Positions 1-11,084 of a stretch of 36,772 nt of DNA are shown here, piece by piece. The position numbers and the translations under genes were made by a program. Source of the DNA: Altererythrobacter sp. (GTDB taxonomy: Bacteria; Pseudomonadota; Alphaproteobacteria; Sphingomonadales; Sphingomonadaceae). Under the pieces are notes generated by a model. It was not told where the DNA came from. It did no database searches and saw nothing but the letters and a program-made list of their open reading frames with translations. The number at the start of each line of letters is the position of its first letter. Positions within the stretch are counted from its first letter, which is position 1. The DNA is taken from NCBI GenBank assembly GCA_029265155.1, contig JAJUJV010000009.1:1-36772 (forward strand). The letters run 5' to 3'.

Positions 1-112
1 AGGTGACGACACGATGCAGGATGTCGGCGCGCGGCTCCACGCCGAACACGGCGTCATTGAGCTCGATGTCGCCAGCCGCTTCGCCGCCGAGTTTTTGGAC
101 CTTCACCTTCAC
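1..112 (-). CDS. rplD: 50S ribosomal protein L4, N-terminal part (truncated by window edge), GTG start
   Basis: Reverse complement reads [37 protein letters not shown], the typical L4 N-terminus; directly downstream of rplC. Confidence 0.9.
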   Translation of the reverse strand, partial: MKVKVQKLGGEAAGDIELNDAVFGVEPRADILHRVVT

Positions 113-115
113 GGA

Positions 116-1006
116 TCAGCCCTCCTTCGATTCATCGGCCGAAGGCGTGTTGCCTTCGGCGCTGTTGGTTTCCTCGGCGGCCGGGGTGTTGTCGGCAGCA
201 GCGCCTGCCTGCTGCTCCTGCAGCAGTTTCTCCTGCTGCTCCGGCGACACTTCGGGAGTGACCTCATGCTCGGCAGCCGCCTCGACCATGCCGGCGGGAG
301 CCTCTTCACGCTCGGGAGCAGAGCTCTTCTTCTCCAGGATCGCGCCCGGGAAAGGCGCACCTTCGGGAAGCGGGAGCTTCACGGCGTCGCGTACGAGCAG
401 CCACGCGTTCTTCGAACCGGGCACGGAGCCCTTGACGAAGATGAGACCGCGATCGGCGTCCGTGCGGACCACTTCCAGGTTCTGCTGGGTGCGCTGGCGG
501 TCGCCCATATGGCCAGCCATCTTCTTGTTCTTGAAGACCCTGCCCGGATCCTGGCGCTGACCGGTGGAGCCATGCGAACGGTGACTGACGGACACGCCGT
601 GCGAGGCACGCAGACCGCCAAAGTTCCAGCGCTTCATGGCGCCGGCAAAACCCTTACCCTGGGTGTGACCGGTAATGTCGACCATCTGGCCGGCCACGAA
701 GTGCTCTGCGCTGATCGTAGCGCCGACCGGCAGCAGAGCCTCTTCGCTCGCTACGCGGAACTCAGCGACCTTCTTCTTGAGCGGCACCTGCGCCTTGGCG
801 AAGTGCTCGCGCTGCGGCTTGGCGACATTCTTCTGCTTGGCTTCGCCGGCACCGAGCTGAAGCGCGACGTAACCGTCACGATCCTCGGTACGATGCGAAA
901 CCACCTGACAATCCTCCAGCGCCAGGACGGTGACCGGCACGTGGCGGCCGTCTTCCTGGAACAGGCGGGTCATCCCGACTTTCTTTGCGATCACGCCCGT
1001 GCGCAT
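116..1006 (-). CDS. rplC: 50S ribosomal protein L3 with long acidic/Gln/Ala-rich C-terminal extension
   Basis: [36 protein letters not shown]... typical alphaproteobacterial L3; operon context. Confidence 0.97.
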   Translation of the reverse strand: MRTGVIAKKVGMTRLFQEDGRHVPVTVLALEDCQVVSHRTEDRDGYVALQLGAGEAKQKNVAKPQREHFAKAQVPLKKKVAEFRVASEEALLPVGATISAEHFVAGQMVDITGHTQGKGFAGAMKRWNFGGLRASHGVSVSHRSHGSTGQRQDPGRVFKNKKMAGHMGDRQRTQQNLEVVRTDADRGLIFVKGSVPGSKNAWLLVRDAVKLPLPEGAPFPGAILEKKSSAPEREEAPAGMVEAAAEHEVTPEVSPEQQEKLLQEQQAGAAADNTPAAEETNSAEGNTPSADESKEG

Positions 1007-1243
1007 GATCCGACTCCTTCAACAGAGGCACACGAGACCATTCTCGTGTGCTTGCCAGCCCAATTGTCGTGCATCGCCCCGTCCGGGCTGAGTGCTGCCG
1101 CCGAGGCGGAAGCGAGACGGGGGACGCTGCCCGGCCTAGATGCGCCCCGAGAGGCGGCCGGCGGTATCCCGATGTCCGGATCGGCGGAAGGTCAATTCCT
1201 GCCGATCGAGACCCCCACGGTGCGGGGGTTGAAATCAGCCCGC

Positions 1244-1555
1244 TTAGGCGAGCTTGATTTCGACGTTAACACCCGCGGCCAGATCGAGCTTCATCAGCGC
1301 ATCGACCGTCTGGGCGTTCGGCTGCACGATGTCGAGCAACCGCTTGTAAGTGCGCACCTCGAACTGCTCCCGCGACTTCTTGTCGATATGCGGGCCGCGG
1401 TTCACGGTGAACTTCTCAATGCGCGTCGGCAGGGGAATGGGGCCCCGAATAAGTGCGCCTGTGCGACGGGCGGTATCCGCGATCTCGCCCGTTGCCTGGT
1501 CGAGCACGCGGTGATCGAAGGCCTTGAGGCGAATACGGATATTCTGAGCTTCCAT
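1244..1555 (-). CDS. rpsJ: 30S ribosomal protein S10
   Basis: [76 protein letters not shown]... Confidence 0.98.
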   Translation of the reverse strand: MEAQNIRIRLKAFDHRVLDQATGEIADTARRTGALIRGPIPLPTRIEKFTVNRGPHIDKKSREQFEVRTYKRLLDIVQPNAQTVDALMKLDLAAGVNVEIKLA

Positions 1556-1598
1556 GTCCTACTACCGATGCGAAAGAGCCACGGCGATCTCCTGACCG

Positions 1599-1661
1599 CC
1601 AAAACAAAAGACCGCCCCGCCTCACCAGCCTTCCTCGGGAAGCGTCTGGGAAGGGGCGGCC
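1599..1661 (-). terminator. Intrinsic terminator / attenuator-like hairpin between tuf and rpsJ
   Basis: Minus strand GGCCGCCCC (1661-1653) pairs with GGGGCGGTC (1618-1610), with a nested CCAG..CTTCC CGA GGAAG..CTGG stem, followed by TTTTGTTTTGG. Confidence 0.75.
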
Positions 1662-1718
1662 CCCCTGAAATTCCGGCCGGGCGAATCCGCGAAGGACCCG
1701 CCCGGCGCGGCGCCTATA

Positions 1719-2909
<1,191 letters not shown>

Positions 2910-3002
2910 TTCCTATAACCTCTGTTCTTCGGTAGCTCGTTCTGATGGGAATTGGCGGGCACCCGCTGATTCAGGCGCCCGCCCCTAAAGGGTGAACCTG
3001 CC

Positions 3003-5096
3003 TTAGGCAAGCTTCTCCTTGACCTCGGCCGCCACGTTCGCCGGCACTTCGTCGTAGTGCGAGAACAGCATCGTGTACTGCGCGCGGCCCTGAGTGAACG
3101 AGCGCAGTTCGTTGACGTAACCGAACATATTGGCGAGCGGCACGAAAGCTTCGACCACCTGCGCGTTGCCACGGCTGTCCGTGCCCTGGATCTGCCCACG
3201 CCGGGAGTTCAGGTCGCCGATCACGTCGCCCATGTACTCCTCGGGAGTCACGACCTCGACCTTCATGATCGGCTCGAGCAGCTTGATGCCTGCCTTCTCG
3301 GCCGCAGCGCGCATGGCGCCCCGCCCGGTGATCTCGAATGCCACCGTGCTCGAGTCGACGTCGTGGTACTTGCCGTCGATCAGCTTGATGGTGAAGTCGA
3401 TGATCGGGAAGCCGATCAGGTAACCGCTCTCCGCCTGCTCGCGCATGCCCTTCTCAACCGAAGGGATGTACTCGCGGGGGATGTTGCCGCCCTTGATCTG
3501 GTCGTCGAAGATCACGCCCTGGCCGCGCTCGCCCGGGGTGACGACCACTTTCGCCTCACCGAACTGACCCGAACCACCCGACTGCTTCTTGTGGGTGTAG
3601 GTGACTTCGACTTCACGGGCGAGGCTCTCGCGATACGCCACCTGCGGTGCACCAACGTTGGCCTCAACCTTGAACTCGCGCCGCATGCGATCGACGAGGA
3701 TGTCGAGGTGAAGCTCGCCCATGCCCTTGATGATCGTCTGGCCCGATTCATGGTCGGTCGAGACGCGGAACGACGGATCCTCGGCAGCCAAGCGCGACAG
3801 GGCAACGCCCATCTTCTCCTGGTCGGCTTTGGTCTTCGGCTCCACCGACAGCTCGATGACCGGATCCGGAAACTCCATCCGCTCGAGAATGATCGGGTGC
3901 GCGGGATCGCACAACGTATCGCCGGTGGTCGTATCCTTCATGCCCGCAATCGCAACGATGTCGCCGGCGAATGCCTCGTCGATGTCCTCGCGGTTGTTGG
4001 AGTGCATCAGCAGCATACGGCCGATCTTTTCGCGCTTCTCCTTCACCGAGTTCAGCACCTGCCCCTTAGAGAGGCGGCCAGAGTAGATGCGCGTGAAGGT
4101 CAGAGAGCCGACGAACGGGTCGTTCATGATCTTGAACGCGAGCGCCGAGAACGGGGCATTGTCGTCGGACGGACGGGTATCCTCCTCGTCGCTATCCGGC
4201 TTCACGCCCTTGATGGCGGGAACGTCGACCGGGCTCGGGAGGTAGTCCACAACGGCGTCAAGAAGAGCCTGCACGCCCTTGTTCTTGAACGACGACCCGC
4301 ACAGCACCGGCACGAACGCCTGCGCCAGCGTACCCTTGCGGATCAGCTTCTTCAGCGTCGGCACGTCGGGCTCGTTACCTTCGAGGTAGGCCTCCATCGC
4401 CTCGTCGTCCTGCTCGACGGCGAGCTCGATCAGCTTCTCGCGGTATTCAGCAGCCTTGTCGGCCATGTCTTCCGGAATATCGACATAGTCGAACTTCGCG
4501 CCGAGGCTCTCGTCGTGCCAGATGATGGCGCGGTTGTTGACCAGATCGACCAACCCCTTGAAGTCGGACTCGGTACCGATCGGCAGGTACAGCGGGGCCG
4601 GCACCGCGCCGAGACGATCGATGATCGTCTGTACGCAGTAGTAGAAGTTCGCACCGGTGCGATCGAGCTTGTTGATGTAGCACATCCGCGGCACGCCGTA
4701 CTTCTCGGCCTGGCGCCACACCGTCTCGGACTGCGGCTCCACGCCGGCCACCCCGTCGAAGGCGGCCACAGCACCGTCGAGCACGCGCAGCGAACGCTCC
4801 ACCTCGATGGTGAAGTCCACGTGTCCAGGCGTGTCGATGATATTCAGCCGGTGCTCGGGGCCCTTACCATCCTCGGCCTGCCAGAAGCAGGTCGTGGCGG
4901 CGGAAGTGATCGTGATACCCCGTTCCTGCTCCTGCTCCATCCAGTCCATGGTGGCAGTGCCCTCGTGGGTCTCACCGATCTTGTAGTTCTTCCCGGTGTA
5001 GAAGAGGATCCGCTCGGTCGTCGTGGTCTTGCCGGCGTCGATATGCGCCATGATGCCGAAGTTGCGGTAGCGCTCGATGGGATGGCTGCGGGCCAT
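3003..5096 (-). CDS. fusA: Elongation factor G
   Basis: [70 protein letters not shown]... EF-G. Confidence 0.99.
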   Translation of the reverse strand: MARSHPIERYRNFGIMAHIDAGKTTTTERILFYTGKNYKIGETHEGTATMDWMEQEQERGITITSAATTCFWQAEDGKGPEHRLNIIDTPGHVDFTIEVERSLRVLDGAVAAFDGVAGVEPQSETVWRQAEKYGVPRMCYINKLDRTGANFYYCVQTIIDRLGAVPAPLYLPIGTESDFKGLVDLVNNRAIIWHDESLGAKFDYVDIPEDMADKAAEYREKLIELAVEQDDEAMEAYLEGNEPDVPTLKKLIRKGTLAQAFVPVLCGSSFKNKGVQALLDAVVDYLPSPVDVPAIKGVKPDSDEEDTRPSDDNAPFSALAFKIMNDPFVGSLTFTRIYSGRLSKGQVLNSVKEKREKIGRMLLMHSNNREDIDEAFAGDIVAIAGMKDTTTGDTLCDPAHPIILERMEFPDPVIELSVEPKTKADQEKMGVALSRLAAEDPSFRVSTDHESGQTIIKGMGELHLDILVDRMRREFKVEANVGAPQVAYRESLAREVEVTYTHKKQSGGSGQFGEAKVVVTPGERGQGVIFDDQIKGGNIPREYIPSVEKGMREQAESGYLIGFPIIDFTIKLIDGKYHDVDSSTVAFEITGRGAMRAAAEKAGIKLLEPIMKVEVVTPEEYMGDVIGDLNSRRGQIQGTDSRGNAQVVEAFVPLANMFGYVNELRSFTQGRAQYTMLFSHYDEVPANVAAEVKEKLA

Positions 5097-5129
5097 TGTC
5101 TTTACTCCAGTGGGATTGGATTCGCGCCG

Positions 5130-5600
5130 TTACCAGCGATAGTGGCTGAAGGCGCGGTTGGCGTCGGCCATACGGTGGGCGTCCTCACGCTTCTTGACGG
5201 CATTGCCGCGGTTGTTGGCCGCGTCCATCAGCTCGCCAGATAAACGGGCCGCCATGGTCGTCTCCGCGCGGCCCCGCGCAGCGGCGATCAGCCAGCGAAT
5301 GGCCAGAGCTTGGGCACGTTCCGGGCGGACTTCGACCGGCACCTGATAGGTGGCACCACCGACGCGGCGGCTACGCACTTCGACTTGCGGCGCGACATTC
5401 GCGAGCGCGTCATGGAACAGTGCGACCGGATCGCTCTTCGCGCGGCTCTCCACCGTCTCCAGCGCGCCATAGACGATACGCTCAGCGACGGACTTCTTCC
5501 CGTCCAGCATCAGGTTGTTCATGAACTTCGATAGCACCTGATCACCAAACTTGGGATCGGGCAGGATTTCCCGCTTCTCGGGACGACGACGACGTGACAT
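5130..5600 (-). CDS. rpsG: 30S ribosomal protein S7
   Basis: [47 protein letters not shown]... S7. Confidence 0.98.
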   Translation of the reverse strand: MSRRRRPEKREILPDPKFGDQVLSKFMNNLMLDGKKSVAERIVYGALETVESRAKSDPVALFHDALANVAPQVEVRSRRVGGATYQVPVEVRPERAQALAIRWLIAAARGRAETTMAARLSGELMDAANNRGNAVKKREDAHRMADANRAFSHYRW

Positions 5601-5667
5601 CGGAGAATTCCTTTACCTTTGACCGCAGCACACCTCAGGCGGCGCGGTCGAAAACCAGCTGAAGAGC

Positions 5668-6039
5668 TTACTTGGGCCGCTTGGCGCCGTACTTAGAACG
5701 GCTCTGACGACGATCCTTCACACCCTGGGTGTCGAGGACGCCGCGCAGCACGTGATAGCGCACACCCGGAAGGTCGCGCACCTTGCCCCCGCGGATCAGC
5801 ACCACGGAGTGCTCCTGCAGGTTATGCCCTTCGCCCGGAATGTAGGCGATGACTTCGCGCTGGTTGGTCAGGCGGATCTTAGCGACCTTGCGCAGCGCCG
5901 AGTTCGGCTTCTTCGGGGTCGTAGTATAGACGCGAGTGCAGACGCCGCGCTTCTGCGGGTTCTGCTCCATCGCCGGAACCTTGCTCTTGGCCTTCTGCAA
6001 GGTGCGGCCCTTGCGGACCAGCTGGTTGATCGTCGGCAT
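5668..6039 (-). CDS. rpsL: 30S ribosomal protein S12
   Basis: [59 protein letters not shown]... S12. Confidence 0.98.
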   Translation of the reverse strand: MPTINQLVRKGRTLQKAKSKVPAMEQNPQKRGVCTRVYTTTPKKPNSALRKVAKIRLTNQREVIAYIPGEGHNLQEHSVVLIRGGKVRDLPGVRYHVLRGVLDTQGVKDRRQSRSKYGAKRPK

Positions 6040-6064
6040 TGAATACCTTCACCTTATCTGCCGG

Positions 6065-6103
6065 CCCGTCCGGCGGGAGCGAGGCCCCACTTTCCCGGAC
6101 GGG
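6065..6103 (-). promoter_or_regulatory. Leader hairpin upstream of rpsL
   Basis: Perfect 9-bp inverted repeat CCCGTCCGG / CCGGACGGG with a 21-nt loop, ending 26 nt before the rpsL start codon. Confidence 0.5.
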
Positions 6104-6270
6104 AACGGTATATGGCGCCACAGGAGCAAAGGTGAAGGGGCCGAGGGTCATGCGCCGCACACCGGCAAGCCGGAGTCGAACTGCACGAGCCTGAAACGCT
6201 CCACCCAGGCTGCACGAGCACCGGGTTACTTTGACGGCCGCCCCGCAAGAGCTTGCGCTCCAACAGAGAA

Positions 6271-6296
6271 AGGCCTTGGCGCAATCGCAAAGGCCT
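6271..6296 (-). terminator. Probable terminator downstream of the DegP-like gene
   Basis: Minus strand AGGCCTTTGCGATTGCGCCAAGGCCT then TTCTCTGTT; 7-bp stem + mismatch + 3-bp stem; weak U tract. Confidence 0.4.
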
Positions 6297-6424
6297 CCGG
6301 GACGTGACCGGCAATGTTCAGCTCTATTTGCCCGAGGACGGTCCGACGCTCATCGGGTCCATCCAGCGGATGCGCGCCCCTAGGTGGAATCGGCTCCTCA
6401 GTCAACTGCCGAGCACGCAGCGCT

Positions 6425-7516
6425 TCACGGCTGCACCTGCACCGGCACTTCGGAACGTTCACCCGAGCGCATTACCGTCAGCGTCACCCGGTCGCCCACT
6501 TCGGTCAGGCCGATCGCATTACGCAAGGCGACTGCGGTGGGAGTCGCCTTGCCGTCTGCGGCGACGATGATGTCGCCTTGCCTTACGCCCGCAGCCGCCG
6601 CCGGCGAGCCTACAGCGACATCCGCGACCAGTGCGCCTTCGGCCGGGGGCGTCGCCCCGCCCGGGGGCGGCAGAGTCTCCGTCACCACGACGCCGATGCG
6701 GCCTCGACGCACCTCGCCGTGCTCGCGTATCTGATCCATCACGAAACGTGCAGTGGTGGACGGCACAGCGAAGCCGATGCCGACATTGGCGCCGGGACCG
6801 AATATCGCGCTGTTGATGCCGATCACGCTGCCGTCCAGCGCGATCAGCGGCCCGCCCGAATTACCTGGATTGATAGGCGCATCGGTCTGGATGTAGCTCT
6901 CGTAGCCGTCTTGGCTGAGGCCGCGTCCCAGAGCGCTGACGATCCCCGCAGTCACCGTTTGCCCCAACTGAAACGGATTGCCGATCGCCACCACATAGTC
7001 CCCGACTCGCAGCCGGTCGGAGTCGCCCAGCGGAAGCTGGGGCAGATCGGACCCGCGAATCCGCAGCACCGCGATGTCGGTCGCCGGATCGCTGCCGACG
7101 AGTTCGGCCTCGAAACGGCGGCGGTCTGGAAGCGAAACCTCGATGAGCCGGGCTCCGTTCACGACATGGTGATTGGTAAGCACGATGCCCTGATCGCCGT
7201 CCACGATCACCCCGGACCCGGCGGCAAGGACCGGATCGAGCGCGGCGTCGGGAACGCCAAAGTGTCGGCGGAAAAAAGGATCGCGCAGCAGCGGGTTCTG
7301 GTCCGCTGGTGCCGATTGGACCACGGCGATGTTGACGACCGCCGGGGCGGCAGCCTGCACCAGCGGGGCGAGGCTACGCTCGTCGATTGGTTCCACACGG
7401 GACGATGCCGCGCCGGGTGCTGTGGCGTTGTCTTCGGCCGATTCTCGGCATGCGCCGGCGAGCAAAAGAAACGCGAGAACAAGGCCGGAGCCGAGGCGGC
7501 GGGCGGTCTGCGTCAT
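6425..7516 (-). CDS. Trypsin-like serine protease of the DegP/HtrA (S1C + PDZ) family, lipoprotein-type signal peptide
   Basis: [25 protein letters not shown] lipobox-like N-terminus; [22 protein letters not shown] (His-Asp-Ser triad motifs) and a C-terminal PDZ-like segment. Longer frame to 8008 rejected. Confidence 0.93.
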   Translation of the reverse strand: MTQTARRLGSGLVLAFLLLAGACRESAEDNATAPGAASSRVEPIDERSLAPLVQAAAPAVVNIAVVQSAPADQNPLLRDPFFRRHFGVPDAALDPVLAAGSGVIVDGDQGIVLTNHHVVNGARLIEVSLPDRRRFEAELVGSDPATDIAVLRIRGSDLPQLPLGDSDRLRVGDYVVAIGNPFQLGQTVTAGIVSALGRGLSQDGYESYIQTDAPINPGNSGGPLIALDGSVIGINSAIFGPGANVGIGFAVPSTTARFVMDQIREHGEVRRGRIGVVVTETLPPPGGATPPAEGALVADVAVGSPAAAAGVRQGDIIVAADGKATPTAVALRNAIGLTEVGDRVTLTVMRSGERSEVPVQVQP

Positions 7517-7544
7517 CGTTGGCTCCGAACCTTCACGTTGCGCC

Positions 7545-7570
7545 AACCCTGAGAGGAGCGTGCCGGTTCC
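7545..7570 (-). promoter_or_regulatory. Candidate EcfG-type (general stress response) promoter for the DegP-like gene
   Basis: Minus strand GGAAC-N17-GGTT, close to the alphaproteobacterial EcfG consensus GGAAC-N16/17-CGTT, 29 nt upstream of the start codon. Confidence 0.4.
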
Positions 7571-7651
7571 ATAACCGCAAAATCGTGGGAATGTCAGATC
7601 GGACCAGCTTTGCTCCTGGCACACCGCGCATCCTTGGGTAGAGACGGTCCG

Positions 7652-7834
7652 ATGACGATCGTCCTCATCGATGCCATCTGCGCCGTTGCGGTGATAGCCG
7701 GGCTGATATTTGCGTTCCGCGGCACCACACGGACCGACGATCCGGGGGTCTACGCGCGGCGGATCTCCGGCATGATGGTGGCGGCCTTCGCCTTTGCCTT
7801 GGCAGCCATGCTGACCGCCTTCCACCTGGCCTGA
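7652..7834 (+). CDS. Small membrane protein (about 60 aa), two predicted TM segments, unknown function
   Basis: [60 protein letters not shown]; divergent from the protease gene. Confidence 0.6.
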   Translation: MTIVLIDAICAVAVIAGLIFAFRGTTRTDDPGVYARRISGMMVAAFAFALAAMLTAFHLA

Positions 7835-7863
7835 CGCTATGGGCGAAGCCCGACGAGTCAACC

Positions 7864-8655
7864 TCACCCGCGGGTCAAATGATCGACCAGCGCTCTGACC
7901 TTCTTCTGCCGCCACTGCGGACGCGGCGCGATCAGCCAATAGGCCCGGCGCCCCTCGTCCGGCCCCTCGAGCACTTGAAGCCGGCCGCTGCCGATGGCTT
8001 CCTCGCACAGCAGCAGCGGCAGCATGGCCTTGCCCAGGCCCGCCAGCGCGCTGGCGAGCGCCTGGCCGGCGTTCCCCGCCTGCATCGCCGGTTCGGCCCC
8101 TTCAGGCGCCGGCGCGCCGGACCAGTCGATCCACGCATTGGGAGCATCAGGGGCCGCAACTATCACGCGCTGCGCCGGTGCAAGTTGCACACCTTCGAGA
8201 TCGCCTGGTCCCTCCACCAGACGGACCGCCACATCAAGATTGGCTTCGGTGAAATCCACTTCATCCCCGCCGATGAGCTGGTAGCGAACTTCGGGATTCT
8301 CGCGGCGAAACTCGGCCAGACGCTGGGCGAGCCATTGCGCGTAAAATTCACGCGGCGCGGCAATCGTGTAGAAGTGGCTCGACTGACCCGCTTGCATCGC
8401 CTGCACCGATTCTTCGAAACGCAGGAAGCCCTCGCGCAGCGGCTCCAGTCCGGCTTCGGCTTCATCGGTCAGTTCCAACCCCTTGCTGGTGCGGCGGAAC
8501 AGCACCACGCCGAGGACGTCCTCCAGCGCGCGGATCTGCTGGCCGACGGCTGCAGGCGTAACCGCCAGCTCGTCCGCCGCGCGGGTGAAGGACAGGTGCC
8601 GAGCGGCCGCGTCGAACACGCGCAGGGCGTTGAGAGGCAGGTGCGTGCGCTTCAT
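7864..8655 (-). CDS. LysR-family transcriptional regulator (GcvA-like)
   Basis: [55 protein letters not shown]: LysR HTH; upstream residues in the longer ORF are probably not coding. Confidence 0.92.
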   Translation of the reverse strand: MKRTHLPLNALRVFDAAARHLSFTRAADELAVTPAAVGQQIRALEDVLGVVLFRRTSKGLELTDEAEAGLEPLREGFLRFEESVQAMQAGQSSHFYTIAAPREFYAQWLAQRLAEFRRENPEVRYQLIGGDEVDFTEANLDVAVRLVEGPGDLEGVQLAPAQRVIVAAPDAPNAWIDWSGAPAPEGAEPAMQAGNAGQALASALAGLGKAMLPLLLCEEAIGSGRLQVLEGPDEGRRAYWLIAPRPQWRQKKVRALVDHLTRG

Positions 8656-8866
8656 GTCGAGGTGGCGTGTAGATGGGCCAGGCCGCTCGGGCAACATTGC
8701 ACCTCGGCCCACGTGCGCGCTGGGCCGAAGCCGCGAAGGAATACCGTCGAAGCCGAAGTGGCGGTGGTCGACACTCCTCCGATCTCACACCGACCTTCGT
8801 TCGCTAAGCCGCAGCCGGTCGCGCAGCGGGCTTCGGAGTTGGCGTGTAGCGTTCGCCCAATGGGGC

Positions 8867-9280
8867 TTAACGTTGAGCGACGGCCGGGGCTGCCAGCGGG
8901 AAAAACGGGATCGCCACCTCGAAGGGCTCTCCGCCTTCGTCCACGAACGTGTAGTGACCTTCCATCGATCCGATGTTGGTCATGAGCTCGCACCCCGAGA
9001 CATAGTCATGCGCCTGGCCTGGCTCGAGGACCGGCGTTTCCCCGACGACGCCTTCGCCGTCGACCAAGCTGACCAATCCGCGCGCATCGGTGATCCGCCA
9101 GTGTCGGGTGCGAAGCTGCACCGTATCCTTCCGACCGTTTTCGATGCGGATATGATAGACCCAGAACCAGCGCTTGGCTTCAGTGCGCGATTGGTCCGGC
9201 ATGAAGTTCACCGCCACCCGCACCGTGATGCCCGCTGTCATAGCCGCGTGCTGGAACAGGCTGGAGAGAACGTCTTGCAT
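8867..9280 (-). CDS. apaG: ApaG-domain protein
   Basis: ITVRVAVNFMPDQS...WFWVYHIRIENGRKDTVQLRTRHWRITDARG...VVGETPVLEPGQAHDYVSGCELMTNIGSMEGHY. Confidence 0.95.
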   Translation of the reverse strand: MQDVLSSLFQHAAMTAGITVRVAVNFMPDQSRTEAKRWFWVYHIRIENGRKDTVQLRTRHWRITDARGLVSLVDGEGVVGETPVLEPGQAHDYVSGCELMTNIGSMEGHYTFVDEGGEPFEVAIPFFPLAAPAVAQR

Positions 9281-9343
9281 AGGACGAGCCTAACCCTTTT
9301 ACCCAACACGAGCAAAGGGCATGCGGTGAACCGTCATTGACCC

Positions 9344-10552
9344 TCAGAGTCCCGCGCGAACGAGCGCTTGGTCAAGATCCTCGATCAAATCCCGCGGATC
9401 TTCGAGACCGATGTTGAAGCGCAGCATACCTTCCTCGACGCCCATCTCGTCGCGCGCTTCGGCCCCCATATTCGCATGAGTGGTGCTGGCGGGATGACAG
9501 GCGAGCGACTTCGCGTCGCCAATGTTGTTCGAGATGTCGATGAGTTCGAGCGCGTCGAGGAGTGCATGCGCTTGCTCTCGACCCCCATCCAGAACTACGC
9601 TGAAAATGGGACCACAGGCTTCCATCTGGCGCATCGCCAAGTTGTGCTGTGAGAAGCTCTCTAAACCCGGGTGGAGCATCCGAGGAACGCGGCCTTCGAG
9701 GAAGCGGCCCACCTCCAACGCGTTGCGGCTCTGCCGGTCCGCTCGCAGGCTGAGCGTCTCCAGCCCCTTCAGCACCACCCAGGCATTGAACGGCGACAGG
9801 TTCGGCCCGGTGTTGCGCTGGAAGGGCAACAGCACGTTGTCGATCCAATCCTGGCTCGCGCAGACAGCCCCGGCCAAAACGCGCCCCTGGCCGTCCATCA
9901 GCTTGGTCGCGGAATAAGCCACCACGTCAGCGCCAAACTCCAGCGGCCGCTGCAGCGCTGAGGTGGCGAAGGCATTATCGACGACGCTGGTGATGCCGCG
10001 CGACCGTGCCAGCCCGCAGACGAACTCCAGATCGACGATGTCCATTGTGGGATTGGCAGGCGTTTCGAAGAAAAACACTTTGGTGTTCGGCCGCACCGCC
10101 GCCTCCCAGGCGGCATTGTCGCGGGCGTCGATCACCGTGGTTTCAATTCCGAACTTCGGCAGCAGGTTGTCCACCAGCCAACGGCACGATCCGAAGGCAG
10201 CGCGGCCAGCGACCACGTGATCCCCCGTCTTCACCTGGCACAGCAGAGCCGCGGTCATTGCCGCCATTCCGCTCGCCTGTACCCGGCATGCCTCGGCACT
10301 CTCCATCGCTGCGATCCGTTCCTCGAGCATCGCAACAGTCGGATTCTGCAGGCGAGAGTAGGTCATCCCCACTTCTTCGCCAGCAAAGCGCGCCGCCACG
10401 CTGGCAGCGCTCTCGTACGTGTAACCGGAGTTGAGGAACAGCGCTTCGCTCGTTTCGCCGTGCTCCGAACGCCACGTGCCGGCCCGAACCGCGCGGGTCT
10501 GCGGGCGCCAGCGTGAGGTGATCGAGCGGTCGGTTCCCGTGGTCTTCTTCAT
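9344..10552 (-). CDS. metZ: O-succinylhomoserine sulfhydrylase (PLP-dependent Cys/Met metabolism family)
   Basis: TRAVRAGTWRSEHGETSEALFLNSGYTYESA...YSATKLMDGQGR...; MetZ-like start and full length. Confidence 0.93.
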   Translation of the reverse strand: MKKTTGTDRSITSRWRPQTRAVRAGTWRSEHGETSEALFLNSGYTYESAASVAARFAGEEVGMTYSRLQNPTVAMLEERIAAMESAEACRVQASGMAAMTAALLCQVKTGDHVVAGRAAFGSCRWLVDNLLPKFGIETTVIDARDNAAWEAAVRPNTKVFFFETPANPTMDIVDLEFVCGLARSRGITSVVDNAFATSALQRPLEFGADVVAYSATKLMDGQGRVLAGAVCASQDWIDNVLLPFQRNTGPNLSPFNAWVVLKGLETLSLRADRQSRNALEVGRFLEGRVPRMLHPGLESFSQHNLAMRQMEACGPIFSVVLDGGREQAHALLDALELIDISNNIGDAKSLACHPASTTHANMGAEARDEMGVEEGMLRFNIGLEDPRDLIEDLDQALVRAGL

Positions 10553-10593
10553 GATGCGCGCGGTCTAGGAGCGCAAGGGCGCCCCGCGCAACG

Positions 10594-10618
10594 AAAAAGC
10601 GGGGCCGTAGCCCCGCTT
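10594..10618 (-). terminator. Intrinsic terminator downstream of the small acidic-tail protein gene
   Basis: Minus strand AAGCGGGGC TACG GCCCCGCTT TTTCG: 9-bp stem, tetraloop, T run. Confidence 0.8.
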
Positions 10619-10643
10619 CCCCTGATCCTAAGAATTGCTTCGC

Positions 10644-10862
10644 CTACGGGCTGACAGGCAGATCGTCGTCATCGCCGTCGTCGACGATGAGATAGATGCC
10701 TACAGCCACGGCAAGGGCGATCAACGCCGGCAGGAGGAGCCCCCCAGCCAGTTCTTCGCTATCGGAGGTCGGAGCCGGCGCCCGAACAGGCGCCGCCTGC
10801 GCAGCGATCGGCGCGGCGACGAGCGTCGCGGCCGCTGCAGACATCATCAACTTCTTAATCAT
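10644..10862 (-). CDS. Small exported/membrane protein with Asp-rich C-terminus (72 aa)
   Basis: MIKKLMMSAAAATLVAAPIAAQAAPVRAPAPTSDSEELAGGLLLPALIALAVAVGIYLIVDDGDDDDLPVSP: signal peptide, one TM, acidic tail. Confidence 0.7.
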   Translation of the reverse strand: MIKKLMMSAAAATLVAAPIAAQAAPVRAPAPTSDSEELAGGLLLPALIALAVAVGIYLIVDDGDDDDLPVSP

Positions 10863-11084
10863 TGCCCTCTTTTCCTCTGCCTTCGGTATCGTCCAAGTAG
10901 GGCGCGATACCTCGCCCCCCAACGCAGGCGCCTAGCCCAATAGCAGGCACTCGGCAATACTTGTCGCCCGCGACGTTTGGCACGTATTTCTTTAAAATAG
11001 GTCATAGCACTTACCTCTCGACCAGTCGGGCGGCGCTGATTACGCCGCTTGTGCCGCGGCTCAGGTCGGCTATCCGCGGAAGGC

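Noticed and set aside
3057-5243. 728-aa plus-strand ORF over fusA and into rpsG
   Set aside because: Antisense shadow of EF-G; biased composition and no recognisable domain.
6314-7552. 412-aa plus-strand ORF
   Set aside because: Antisense to the DegP-like protease, whose catalytic motifs are clear on the minus strand.
7517-8008. N-terminal extension of the protease ORF
   Set aside because: Signal peptide begins at [11 protein letters not shown] (7516); the extension overlaps the plus-strand small protein and has no domain signal.
7879-8985. 368-aa plus-strand ORF
   Set aside because: Antisense to the LysR regulator and the apaG end; Arg/Gln-rich shadow frame.
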